From positions 1 through 37,312 of the forward strand of contig NZ_VMOA01000052.1 of the NCBI RefSeq assembly GCF_020662345.1: DNA of 37,312 nt. Direction: 5' to 3'. Shown one piece after another: positions 20,324-28,682 of this stretch (the first letter of the stretch is position 1; each line of letters begins with the position of its first letter). The translations under genes and the position numbers were made by a program. The stretch is from Methylobacterium sp. W2 (GTDB lineage Bacteria; Pseudomonadota; Alphaproteobacteria; Rhizobiales; Beijerinckiaceae). Below the pieces are notes generated by a model, which saw only the letters and a list, made by a program, of their open reading frames with translations, did not search any database and was not told the origin of the DNA.

Positions 20324-21202
20324 ATGCGGATCGATCTGATGGCAGGAGTGATGACAGCGGCCCTGGCGGCTGAAATCCGGCCGACCCCGACCATTCTCGT
20401 CTTCGATTCCGGGCTCGGCGGCCTCACCGTTCTCGAACAGGTAAGGCGCGCCCGGCCCGACGCGCGTTACGTCTATGCCGCCGATGACGCCGCCTTTCCC
20501 TACGGGCGTCTATCGGAATCCATCCTCGTAGCCCGCGTCCTGGCGGTGATGGAAAGGCTTCTTCTGCGCCACGCCCCCGACCTCGTCGTCATCGCCTGCA
20601 ATACGGCATCGACCCTGGTGCTGCCCGCGCTCCGGGCGCGCTTCACGACACCCTTCGTCGGCGTCGTGCCGCCGATCAAGCCGGCGGCGGAGGCGACGCG
20701 CTCGCGCCGGATCAGCCTTCTGGCGACGCCGGGCACCGTGGCGCGGCCCTACACCCACGACCTGATCGAGACCTATGCCGGCGATTGCACTGTGACCCTC
20801 GTCGGATCGCCGAATCTGGCGGCCTATGCCGAGGCCGAACTCGCGGGCCACCCGGTCGACGACGCGTCGATTGCTGCCGAGATCGCTCCGTGCTTCGTCG
20901 AGAGTGAGGATGGGCGACGCACGGATGTGGTCTGCCTCGCCTGTACCCATTATCCCCTGCTGCTCACGCGATTCCAGCGTCTCGCCCCCTGGGAGGTGAG
21001 CTGGATTGATCCGGCCCCCGCCATCGCCCGGCGGGTGACGCAGCTTCTTGGTCCATCCCGGCGCAAGCCCCTGGACGACCTTCCTCCGGGGCTCACGGCC
21101 TTCACCAGCGGGGCAGGCATCACTGCCTCCCTGCGTCGGTCTCTCGACGCCAGGGGAGTCGGCGACGTCGCCGTGGAGATGATGCCGCTCGCCCTGCAAT
21201 AA
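20324..21202 (+). CDS. murI: Glutamate racemase
   Basis: This encodes a 292-aa enzyme that makes D-glutamate for peptidoglycan. It has the N-terminal VFDSGLGGLTVLEQV and the two catalytic cysteines in IACNTASTL (Cys92) and CLACTHYPLL (Cys207). DDAAFPYG, the substrate-loop region, and VGVVPPIKPA are also present. AAGG lies 6 nt before the ATG at 20324; two later in-frame ATGs are possible. It is divergent from egtB and followed by rpsD about 200 bp downstream behind a separate promoter. Confidence 0.94.
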   Translation: MRIDLMAGVMTAALAAEIRPTPTILVFDSGLGGLTVLEQVRRARPDARYVYAADDAAFPYGRLSESILVARVLAVMERLLLRHAPDLVVIACNTASTLVLPALRARFTTPFVGVVPPIKPAAEATRSRRISLLATPGTVARPYTHDLIETYAGDCTVTLVGSPNLAAYAEAELAGHPVDDASIAAEIAPCFVESEDGRRTDVVCLACTHYPLLLTRFQRLAPWEVSWIDPAPAIARRVTQLLGPSRRKPLDDLPPGLTAFTSGAGITASLRRSLDARGVGDVAVEMMPLALQ

Positions 21203-21220
21203 ATGCGTTGCCGCCTCGGC

Positions 21221-21249
21221 ATTGACCCGAGGGCGTCTCTCGCCTATGC
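21221..21249 (+). promoter_or_regulatory. Sigma-70-type promoter for rpsD
   Basis: TTGACC (21221-21226), a 17-bp spacer and TATGCA (21244-21249) form a good housekeeping promoter. Transcription from here would give an rpsD leader of about 150 nt. Confidence 0.6.
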
Positions 21250-21261
21250 AGCGCACAGTTA

Positions 21262-21291
21262 CGGGGCTCCGAGAGAGGCCCCGCAGCTTTT
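21262..21291 (+). promoter_or_regulatory. Terminator-like hairpin in the rpsD leader
   Basis: GGGGC (21262-21266) and GCCCC (21277-21281) flank a short loop, and GCAGCTTTTT follows. It may terminate murI transcripts. It also lies downstream of the predicted rpsD promoter, so it could act as an attenuator in the ribosomal-protein leader. Confidence 0.45.
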
Positions 21292-21406
21292 TCAAGCGCA
21301 CCCGTGAGCGGCAATGTCCGCTCTGTCGTTCCGCTTCGGCCTTGGGCCGCTTCGGAAAGAGGAGGGCGCGTTCCTCGACCAATCTCACTCGCTGAGAGGA
21401 ACCGCG

Positions 21407-22024
21407 ATGTCAAAACGTATTCAGGCGAAGCACAAGCTCGATCGCCGTATGGGCCAGAACATCTGGGGCCGCCCGAAGAGCCCCGTCAATCGCCGCGAAT
21501 ACGGCCCCGGCCAGCATGGCCAGCGCCGCAAGGGTAAGATGTCCGACTTCGGCACGCAGCTGCGCGCCAAGCAGAAGCTCAAGGGCTATTACGCCAACAT
21601 CACCGAGAAGCAGTTCCGCCGTTATTACGCCGAGGCGATCCGCCTGCGCGGCGATTCGAGCGAGAACCTGATCGGCCTGCTGGAGCGTCGCCTCGACGCG
21701 GTCGTGTACCGTGCGAAGTTCGTGCCGACCCCGTTCGCTGCGCGCCAGTTCGTGAACCACGGCCACGTGAAGGTGAATGGTCGCCGCGTGAACATCGCCA
21801 GCTTCCTCGTGAAGCCGGGCGACGTGATCGAGGTGAAGGATGCCTCAAAGCAGCTCGAGATCGTCGTCGTCGCCTCGCAGCTCGCCGAGCGTGATGTGCC
21901 GGACTACATCGAGGTGGATCACGCCAAGATGACGGCTCGCGTGACCCGCGTGCCGAGCCTCAGCGAAGTTCCCTACCCGGTCCAGATGGAACCGAACCTC
22001 GTGATCGAGTTCTATTCGCGCTGA
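21407..22024 (+). CDS. rpsD: 30S ribosomal protein S4
   Basis: This encodes a 205-aa primary 16S rRNA-binding protein that nucleates 30S assembly. It has the N-terminal YGPGQHGQRRKGKMSDFG, the central helical domain with LIGLLERRLDAVVYRAKF, and the S4 RNA-binding domain FVNHGHVKVNGRRVNIASF. GAGAGGA stands about 7 nt before the ATG at 21407. As in many alphaproteobacteria it is separate from the alpha operon. It ends at a strong terminator. Confidence 0.98.
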   Translation: MSKRIQAKHKLDRRMGQNIWGRPKSPVNRREYGPGQHGQRRKGKMSDFGTQLRAKQKLKGYYANITEKQFRRYYAEAIRLRGDSSENLIGLLERRLDAVVYRAKFVPTPFAARQFVNHGHVKVNGRRVNIASFLVKPGDVIEVKDASKQLEIVVVASQLAERDVPDYIEVDHAKMTARVTRVPSLSEVPYPVQMEPNLVIEFYSR

Positions 22025-22050
22025 TCCCACCGGATCATCGCCGAGACGAG

Positions 22051-22080
22051 AAAGGCCGCCCGAGAGGGCGGCCTTTTTTC
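22051..22080 (+). terminator. Intrinsic terminator after rpsD
   Basis: AAAGGCCGCCC (22051-22061), the loop GAGA, and GGGCGGCCTTTTTTC form a classical GC stem with a T-run 27 bases past the stop codon. Confidence 0.95.
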
Positions 22081-22147
22081 TTTGCAAGGTGAGATTTGAA
22101 GTGCGATCAGGCCACGCTCCTGGCGGCTCACGGCGCGGAGAGGGGCA

Positions 22148-22185
22148 CAAGAAAGGCGGGACAGCCTGTCTGGCCACCCCGCCTT
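22148..22185 (-). terminator. Probable terminator after gltA
   Basis: On the minus strand, AAGGCGGG (22185-22178) pairs with CCCGCCTT (22160-22153) around a 17-nt loop. A short pyrimidine stretch TCTTG follows. It lies about 90 bases beyond the gltA stop. The weak T-run lowers confidence. Confidence 0.5.
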
Positions 22186-22276
22186 CGGTCACTCCTCTGA
22201 CCCAAGATCAACTCGCACCCTGACGTCCGCTCTCGGATAGCGAGGTCGGATACGGCAGACAGCCTGGAGGTGAGCG

Positions 22277-23566
22277 TCAGCCGCGCTGGCCAATGGGCAC
22301 GTATTCGCGCTTGTCCGGGCCGATATAAAGCTGGCGCGGGCGGCCGATTTTCTGCGAGGGGTCCTCGATCATCTCGGCCCACTGGGCGATCCAGCCGGTG
22401 GTGCGGGCCAGCGCGAAGAGCACCGTGAACATCGAGGTCGGGAATCCCATCGCCTTGAGCGTGATGCCGGAATAGAAATCGATGTTCGGGTAGAGCTTCT
22501 TCTCGATGAAGTACTCGTCCTTCAGGGCGATCTGCTCGAGCTGTACGGCAACTTCGAGCAGCGGATCGTCCTTGATGCCGAGCTGGCTGAGGACCTCATG
22601 CGTGGTCTTCTGCATGATGCGGGCGCGCGGATCGTAGTTCTTGTAGACGCGGTGACCGAAGCCCATCAGACGGAACGGGTCGTTCTTGTCCTTGGCCTTG
22701 GCGACGTATTTCGCCACGTTGTCGGGCGTGCCGATCTCTTCCAGCATCTTGAGCGCCGCCTCGTTGGCGCCGCCATGCGCGGGCCCCCACAGGCAGGCGA
22801 TGCCGGCGGCGATACAGGCGAAGGGGTTGGCGCCCGACGAACCGGCCAGACGCACAGTGGAGGTCGAGGCGTTCTGCTCGTGATCGGCATGAAGGATGAA
22901 GATCCGGTCCAGCGCGCGCGCGTAGATCGGGTTGACGACGAACTCCTCGCACGGAACTGCGAAGCACATCCGCAGGAAGTTCGAGGTGTAGTCGAGGTCG
23001 TTCTTCGGGTAGACGAAGGGCTGACCGATGGAATACTTGTAGGCCATCGCCGCGAGCGTCGGCATCTTGGCGATCATGCGCAAGCTGGCGATCATCCGCT
23101 GTTTATCGTCCGAGATGTCGGTCGAGTCGTGGTAGAACGCCGACAGTGCGCCGACGCAGGCGACCATGATCGCCATCGGGTGAGCGTCGCGGCGGAATCC
23201 CTGGAAGAAGCGGTTCATCTGGTCGTGCACCATGGTGTGGCGCGTGACCCGGTAGTCGAAATCCGCCTTCTGGGCGGGCGTCGGCAATTCGCCGAACAGC
23301 ATGAGGTAGCAGGTCTCGAGGAAGTCGCCCTGCTCGGCAATCTGCTCGATCGGGTAGCCGCGATACAGGAGGACGCCGGCATCGCCGTCGATATAGGTGA
23401 TCTTTGATTCGCAGGACGCGGTGGAGGTGAACCCCGGGTCGAAGGTGAACATGCCGGTCTTGGCGTGGAGCTTGCCGATGTCGATGACGTCGGGTCCGAT
23501 CGTACCGGTCTTGATCGGAAGATCGACTTGGTTGTCGCCCACGGAGATCGTGCTGGTGGCGCTCAT
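22277..23566 (-). CDS. gltA: Citrate synthase
   Basis: This encodes a 429-aa type II, hexameric-type citrate synthase, the entry point of the TCA cycle. Features are the N-terminal beta domain with FTFDPGFTSTASCESKITYIDGD, LLYRGYPIEQIAE, the first catalytic His in ILHADHEQNAST, GPAHGGANEAAL, the second His in MGFGHRVYKNYDPR, and the Asp-containing PNIDFYSGI. The C-terminal ARTTGWIAQWAEM and GRPRQLYIG are also typical. It is preceded by gltX on the same strand 229 bp upstream, and I see no clear promoter motif in that gap. The short gap to a terminator suggests a single-gene unit. Confidence 0.98.
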   Translation of the reverse strand: MSATSTISVGDNQVDLPIKTGTIGPDVIDIGKLHAKTGMFTFDPGFTSTASCESKITYIDGDAGVLLYRGYPIEQIAEQGDFLETCYLMLFGELPTPAQKADFDYRVTRHTMVHDQMNRFFQGFRRDAHPMAIMVACVGALSAFYHDSTDISDDKQRMIASLRMIAKMPTLAAMAYKYSIGQPFVYPKNDLDYTSNFLRMCFAVPCEEFVVNPIYARALDRIFILHADHEQNASTSTVRLAGSSGANPFACIAAGIACLWGPAHGGANEAALKMLEEIGTPDNVAKYVAKAKDKNDPFRLMGFGHRVYKNYDPRARIMQKTTHEVLSQLGIKDDPLLEVAVQLEQIALKDEYFIEKKLYPNIDFYSGITLKAMGFPTSMFTVLFALARTTGWIAQWAEMIEDPSQKIGRPRQLYIGPDKREYVPIGQRG

Positions 23567-23795
23567 GGAGACGTGGACCCTTTCTTGGCAGAAGGCAGAC
23601 CTTGGCAGAGGGTAGCGCCGGCCCGCATGGCGACATCCGCCACTCCGGCCCGGGGCGCACGAACAGACTTTTGCTGCAGGTGCTCACACACCTATCGGGT
23701 TAGCGGATCGGCAGACCGCCTACAACCGATCCCCCTCGCCACTCCGCCGCGCAAGCGAAAACCGGGCCGATCTGTCACCCGTTGAGTGACGGTGA

Positions 23796-25223
23796 TCAGG
23801 TCGTGGATGTCTGATCTTCGAGGCGTCCCAGACACTCTTCGCGGCCGAGCACAGCCATGACGTCGAAGACCGGCGGCGAGGTCGCGCGCCCGGTCAGCGC
23901 GGCCCGCAAGGGCTGGGCGATCAGGCCGAGTTTGAGCGCGTTCTCTTCGGCGAAGCGGCGCACCGCACCCTCGGTGCTGGCGGCATTCCATTCCGGCAGG
24001 TCGGCGAGGGCCGGCAGGATCGCGGCGAGGCGCTGGCGGGCCTCATCGCTCAGGAGCGTCTTCGCCTTGTCGTCGAGCCCGAGGGGGCGCGAGGCGGTGA
24101 GGTAATAGGCGCTGTCGAGAAGCTCCACGAGAGTCTTGGCGCGTTCTTTAAGACCGGGCATCGCAGCGCCGAGCTTGGCGCGAAGGTCGGGCGACAAGGC
24201 GGTGGGCAATCCGCGATCGGGGGCGAGGACCGGAAGGATCGTCTCGATCGCATCGATCAGCACGGCACCGTCCGCACTGCGAATGTAGAGCCCGTTGAGG
24301 TTCTCCAGCTTCGCGAAATCGAATCGGGCAGCCGAGCGACCGATCGACTTCAGGTCGAAGGCCGCGATCATCTCCTCGGTCGAGAACACTTCCTGATCGC
24401 CATGGCTCCAGCCGAGGCGGACGAGGTAGTTGCGCAGGGCCGCGGGCAGGTAGCCGAGATCGCGATAGGCGTCGACACCGAGCGCACCGTGACGCTTCGA
24501 CAGTTTGGCGCCGTCCGCCCCGTGGATCAGCGGGATATGCGCCATGATCGGTGCGGACCAGCCGAGCGCGTCGTAGATCTGTCCCTGCCGGGCGGCGTTC
24601 GTGAGGTGGTCGTCGCCGCGAATCACATGGGTCACGCCCATGTCGTGATCGTCGACGACGACGGCGAGCATGTAGGTGGGATTGCCATCGGAGCGTAGCA
24701 GGACGAGATCGTCGAGATCCTTGTTAGCCCACGTCACGCGGCCCTGGACTTGATCCTCCACCACCGTCTCCCCGTCTGAGGGGGCGCGCAGGCGGATCAC
24801 CGGCTTGACGCCGGCCGGCGCCTCGGACGGATCGCGGTCGCGCCAGCGACCATCATAACGCAGGGGGCGCCCTTCGGCGCGGGCGGCCTCACGCATGGCG
24901 GTGAGCTCGTCCGGCGTGGCGTAGCAATGATAGGCGTTGCCCGAGGCGAGCAGGCTTTCCGCGACCTGACGGTGCCTGTCCGCGCGGGCGAATTGATAGA
25001 CCACGTCCCCGTCCCAATCGAGGCCAAGCCAGCGCAGACCGTCCAGAATCGCATCGATGGCGCCCTGGGTGGAGCGCTCCCGGTCGGTATCCTCGATTCG
25101 CAACAGCATCTTGCCGCCGAAATGGCGGGCATAGAGCCAGTTGAAGAGCGCCGTGCGCGCTCCCCCAATATGCAGGTAGCCCGTAGGGGAGGGGGCAAAA
25201 CGCGTAACGACGGGTGACGACAT
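23796..25223 (-). CDS. gltX: Glutamate--tRNA ligase
   Basis: This encodes a 475-aa class I synthetase. The HIGH-type motif PSPTGYLHIGGARTALFNWL begins at about residue 11, and the KMSKS-type motif is present as KLSKR (240-244) in GADGAKLSKRHGALGV. RIEDTDRERS and VIRGDDHLTNAARQ are also diagnostic, followed by the C-terminal anticodon-binding helical domain. Alphaproteobacteria often carry two GltX paralogues, one charging tRNA-Gln for the amidotransferase route. Which one this is cannot be settled from the window. It is divergent from comEC across 178 bp, which contain a small CGCATG-TAG-CATGCG palindrome at 25280-25294. Confidence 0.96.
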   Translation of the reverse strand: MSSPVVTRFAPSPTGYLHIGGARTALFNWLYARHFGGKMLLRIEDTDRERSTQGAIDAILDGLRWLGLDWDGDVVYQFARADRHRQVAESLLASGNAYHCYATPDELTAMREAARAEGRPLRYDGRWRDRDPSEAPAGVKPVIRLRAPSDGETVVEDQVQGRVTWANKDLDDLVLLRSDGNPTYMLAVVVDDHDMGVTHVIRGDDHLTNAARQGQIYDALGWSAPIMAHIPLIHGADGAKLSKRHGALGVDAYRDLGYLPAALRNYLVRLGWSHGDQEVFSTEEMIAAFDLKSIGRSAARFDFAKLENLNGLYIRSADGAVLIDAIETILPVLAPDRGLPTALSPDLRAKLGAAMPGLKERAKTLVELLDSAYYLTASRPLGLDDKAKTLLSDEARQRLAAILPALADLPEWNAASTEGAVRRFAEENALKLGLIAQPLRAALTGRATSPPVFDVMAVLGREECLGRLEDQTSTT

Positions 25224-25401
25224 CGGGCGGCTAAACTTGTGCGTGAAGGTGGGAGGGCGGATCGACCGGCCCGGATCGGCGCATGTAGCATGCGTTTGCG
25301 GTGACGTTAAGAAAACGTGGCGCCGAGTCGCGAGGCGGAAGCGATGCCGCTCGCGCGGGCTTTCTCGAACAGGGTGAGCCCTGAGGGGGACGCAGCGGGA
25401 G

Positions 25402-27663
25402 ATGGCGCAGGCCAGCGCGCGAGCAACGGGCGCGATGATCGCGGGTTGGGCTCGTCTGCGATCGCCGTCGGTTCTGATCGAGTCGGCAAAGCACTGGGTC
25501 GTCGGCGGGCTGGCTCAGGAAGCCGAACAACGCCGGCTGTTTCCGTGGCTCGCCGTCGCGTTTGGCCTCGGCATTCTTGTCTGCTTCACCGCCACCAGCG
25601 GAGAGCCGTCGCTGGCGGCGCCCCTCCTCGTGGCACTCGCCCTCTCGGCCGCCGTACCGTTCCTCGGCGCGAGGCCCGTTGCCCTCGCTCTGGTTCTCGG
25701 ACTCGCGGCGTCCTTCCTCGGGTTCTCGGCCGCCGTGTTGCGCCTGCGGATCGTGGCGGCTCCCGTCCTGGCCCGGACGACCATCGCGCCGCTCACCGGC
25801 CTCGTGGAGGCCCTCGAGGAACGGGAGGTCGGGGCTCGCCTGATCGTCCTCGTGGAGAGTTTCGGGACCCTGACGTCCGATCGCCGGCCGACGCGGGTTC
25901 GCGTCTCCTACAGAAAGGCGCTTAGCCTGAAGCCCGGGGATTTCATTTCGGCGACGGCGCGGCTGCTGCCCCCGCCCGAGACGGCCCGGCCCGGCGGATA
26001 CGATTTCGCGCGCGATGCCTACTTTCGCGGGATCGGCGCCGTCGGCTCCCTCGTGGGCAAGATCGAGGTGAAGCCTCCGCCACGACCCTTGCCCTGGCGG
26101 GTCTCGCTCGCCGCTGCCGTGGACGATGCGCGCAACGCGTTGACCCGGCGGATCACCGACGCCAATGGCGGGCAGGCCGGCGCGGTGGCGGCGGCCCTGG
26201 TGACGGGTAAGCGCGGCCTCATCAACGCCGAGACCAACGATGTTCTGCGCGCGGCGGGCATCTACCACGTGGTTTCGATTTCCGGGCTCCACATGGTGCT
26301 CGCCGCCGGCGTCGTGTTCTGGCTCGTCCGCGCGCTCCTCGCTCTCGTTCCGGGCCTCGCCCTCACATGGCCGATCAAGAAGATCGCCGCGGGTTTCGCC
26401 ATGGTCGGCGTCACCGCCTATTGCACCTTCTCGGGCTGGGACATCGCCGCCGAGCGGTCGCTCATCATGACCCTGGTGATGCTGGGGGCGATCCTCGTGG
26501 ATCGCCCCGCCTTGAGCATGCGCAACCTCGCTCTCGCCGCGCTGATCGCCCTGGCGCGCGAGCCAGACGGACTTCTCGGCCCGAGCTTCCAGATGTCCTT
26601 CGGCGCGGTGGCCGGCCTCATCGCCTGCGCCGGCACGCTCCATCGCTGGATGCCGCCGCGGGAAGGCGCGAGCCTGTTGGCCCGCGCGTGGCGGTTCCTC
26701 GCCGTCGCGGTCCTCGGCACCCTGGCAACGACCATGGTCGCCCAGTTCGCCACCGCGCCGTTCGCGACCTATCATTTTCAGACCGTCCAGCCCTTCGGCA
26801 TCGTCGGCAACGCCCTCACCTTGCCCCTCGTGTCCCTGGCGGTGATGCCCGCGGCGGTGCTCGGGATCCTCGCCTATCCCTTCGCCCTCGATCAGCCGGT
26901 CTGGTGGGCGATGGGGCTCGCGGTACGCGGTATGCTCACGATCTCCGGGTGGATCAGCGGGTTCGGCCACGCCACCCTCGTCGTGCCGGCCTATGGCACC
27001 ACGGCGCTTTGCCTGCTGGCCCTCGCCCTGCTCATGCTGACCCTCCCCGTCTCAGGTCTGCGCTGGATGGGTCTCGCCCCGGCCGCCCTCGGCATCGCCC
27101 TCGCCGCCACGCCGCAACGCTACGATCTCTATGTAGACAGAGAAGGTGGAGGCGCGGCCCTGCGCGACCATGACGGCCGGCTCGCCATCCTCGGAAACCC
27201 GCCCGCCTTCGTCCTCGAACAATGGCTCAAGGCGGATGGCGATTCCCGGAAGGCTGGCGCTGTATCCGCCGTCTCGAAGAGCCGCTGCGATGCGGTCGGC
27301 TGCGCCGTGGGGACGCAAACGGGTCGCATCGTGGCCCTCGTCAAGGACAAGCGAGCCTTTGCGGAGGATTGCGAGAGGGCAAGCATCGTCATAGCCCGCC
27401 GGGACGCTCCCAAGGGATGCCGCTCCGGCCTCATCATCGATCGGGCGTTCCTGGCAGAACGGGGGGCGACGGCCGTCCGCTTCGGCCCGGATGGCCCGAT
27501 CGCGATATCGGCCCGCGAGCCGAACGTTCGACCTCCGTGGCGGCGGGCCGTTGCCGACATCGCGCCCACGCACTCGACGAAAGCGGAGATCGCGAAACCA
27601 ACCGACCCGGAGATCGACGAAGGCGACCCGTTGGCGGAGCCGCCTTCGGACCAGCCTCAGTAA
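25402..27663 (+). CDS. comEC: ComEC/Rec2-type competence channel protein
   Basis: This encodes a 753-aa polytopic protein of the DNA-uptake channel family. An N-terminal DUF4131-type part (about residues 50-200) contains hydrophobic segments and a soluble OB-like domain. The Competence domain (about 240-500) has the signatures LVTGKRGLINAETNDVLRAA, GIYHVVSISGLHMVLAAG and FQMSFGAVAGLIA. Beyond the membrane part, a soluble tail of about 195 residues replaces the usual metallo-beta-lactamase domain. No HxHxDH motif is present in it, as I recall for many alphaproteobacterial members. GGGGGA lies 9 nt before the ATG at 25402. Its 3' end overlaps the 3' end of lexA by 7 bp (convergent). Confidence 0.9.
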   Translation: MAQASARATGAMIAGWARLRSPSVLIESAKHWVVGGLAQEAEQRRLFPWLAVAFGLGILVCFTATSGEPSLAAPLLVALALSAAVPFLGARPVALALVLGLAASFLGFSAAVLRLRIVAAPVLARTTIAPLTGLVEALEEREVGARLIVLVESFGTLTSDRRPTRVRVSYRKALSLKPGDFISATARLLPPPETARPGGYDFARDAYFRGIGAVGSLVGKIEVKPPPRPLPWRVSLAAAVDDARNALTRRITDANGGQAGAVAAALVTGKRGLINAETNDVLRAAGIYHVVSISGLHMVLAAGVVFWLVRALLALVPGLALTWPIKKIAAGFAMVGVTAYCTFSGWDIAAERSLIMTLVMLGAILVDRPALSMRNLALAALIALAREPDGLLGPSFQMSFGAVAGLIACAGTLHRWMPPREGASLLARAWRFLAVAVLGTLATTMVAQFATAPFATYHFQTVQPFGIVGNALTLPLVSLAVMPAAVLGILAYPFALDQPVWWAMGLAVRGMLTISGWISGFGHATLVVPAYGTTALCLLALALLMLTLPVSGLRWMGLAPAALGIALAATPQRYDLYVDREGGGAALRDHDGRLAILGNPPAFVLEQWLKADGDSRKAGAVSAVSKSRCDAVGCAVGTQTGRIVALVKDKRAFAEDCERASIVIARRDAPKGCRSGLIIDRAFLAERGATAVRFGPDGPIAISAREPNVRPPWRRAVADIAPTHSTKAEIAKPTDPEIDEGDPLAEPPSDQPQ

Positions 27664-28394
27664 CGGCGGACCAGACTGACGAGACGTCCCTGGATCTGTA
27701 CGCGATCGGGGCCCAGTACCCTCGTCTCATAGGCGGGGTTGGCCGCCTCCAGGGCGATGGAGGAACCGCGACGACGCAGGCGTTTCAGCGTGGCCTCTTC
27801 GTCGTCGATGAGGGCGACGATGATATCCCCCGTATTCGCGGTATCCTGCTTCTTGATCACCACCAGATCGCCGTCGAGAATACCCGCCTCGATCATCGAA
27901 TCGCCGCGCACCTCGAGGGCATAATGCTCGCCCCCGGACAGGAAGTCGGGAGACAGCGTCACCGAGTGACTTTGATTCTGGATCGCCGAGATCGGTGTAC
28001 CGGCCGCGATCCGGCCCATGACCGGGATGGTGATGGCCCGTCCGCTCTCGTCCTGGGCCTGGGTCATGGGCTGACGCACGGACGGCGTCGCCTTGGATCG
28101 TCCACCTTCGACGACGCTGGGCGTGAAGCGGCGGACTTCGCCAGCGGGAGCCGGCTTCGGCGCCGGAGCACCGGTCAGGCTTTCGGGCATCCGGATCACC
28201 TCGATCGCCCTGGCCCGGTTCGGCAGGCGCCGCAGGAACCCGCGCTCTTCGAGCGCCGTGATCAGCCGGTGGATACCCGACTTCGACTTGAGGTCGAGCG
28301 CATCCTTCATCTCGTCGAACGACGGCGGGACGCCGCTCTCCTGCATCCGTTGCTGGATGAATTGGAGAAGATCCAGCTGCTTACGCGTCAACAT
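27657..28394 (-). CDS. lexA: LexA repressor of the SOS response
   Basis: This encodes a 245-aa self-cleaving repressor. The alphaproteobacterial winged-helix (LTRKQLDLLQFIQ, then SFDEMKDALDLKSKSGIHRLI) covers about residues 2-65. A longer-than-usual Pro/Ala linker precedes the cleavage site Ala131-Gly132 in GRIAAGTP. The catalytic dyad is Ser166 in RGDSMIEAGI and Lys204 in EATLKRL. The ATG at 28394 has GGAAGAG 8 nt upstream; an in-frame GTG three codons earlier is less likely. Its own promoter carries GTTC-type operators, implying autoregulation. The gene end overlaps that of the convergent comEC. Confidence 0.97.
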   Translation of the reverse strand: MLTRKQLDLLQFIQQRMQESGVPPSFDEMKDALDLKSKSGIHRLITALEERGFLRRLPNRARAIEVIRMPESLTGAPAPKPAPAGEVRRFTPSVVEGGRSKATPSVRQPMTQAQDESGRAITIPVMGRIAAGTPISAIQNQSHSVTLSPDFLSGGEHYALEVRGDSMIEAGILDGDLVVIKKQDTANTGDIIVALIDDEEATLKRLRRRGSSIALEAANPAYETRVLGPDRVQIQGRLVSLVRRY

Positions 28395-28456
28395 ACAGAT
28401 CACTCTTCCACTGAAGCCAATGGCCGCGACTAACGCCGCTGAAACAAAACACGAAC

Positions 28457-28491
28457 ACGGTAGACGTTCCGCAAGTGTTCTGCAAGGGTTC
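28457..28491 (-). promoter_or_regulatory. lexA promoter with three tandem LexA half-sites
   Basis: On the plus strand GTTC occurs at 28466-28469, 28477-28480 and 28488-28491, each separated by exactly 7 bp, so two overlapping GTTC-N7-GTTC boxes share the middle half-site. On the minus strand a TTGCAG (28485-28480), a 17-bp spacer and TACCGT (28462-28457) form a promoter that these sites cover. GTTC-N7-GTTC is the established alphaproteobacterial SOS box. Confidence 0.88.
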
Positions 28492-28682
28492 CGTTAACGC
28501 GGTGGTTGAGTTTATTCTCAGATTGGAACGCGCCGCCGTCGAGGCACCGGCGCCCGGCAGTTGGTTCGCGCCAAGCAAGCCCGTTTCATCTCGTCGAGAT
28601 TCCGGCTGATGCCTGTCGATCGGGCCGGGCGGCCGCGTCCGTCTCGGCAGCCGTCGTGAGAAAAGGCCTGCGACGATGCCGT

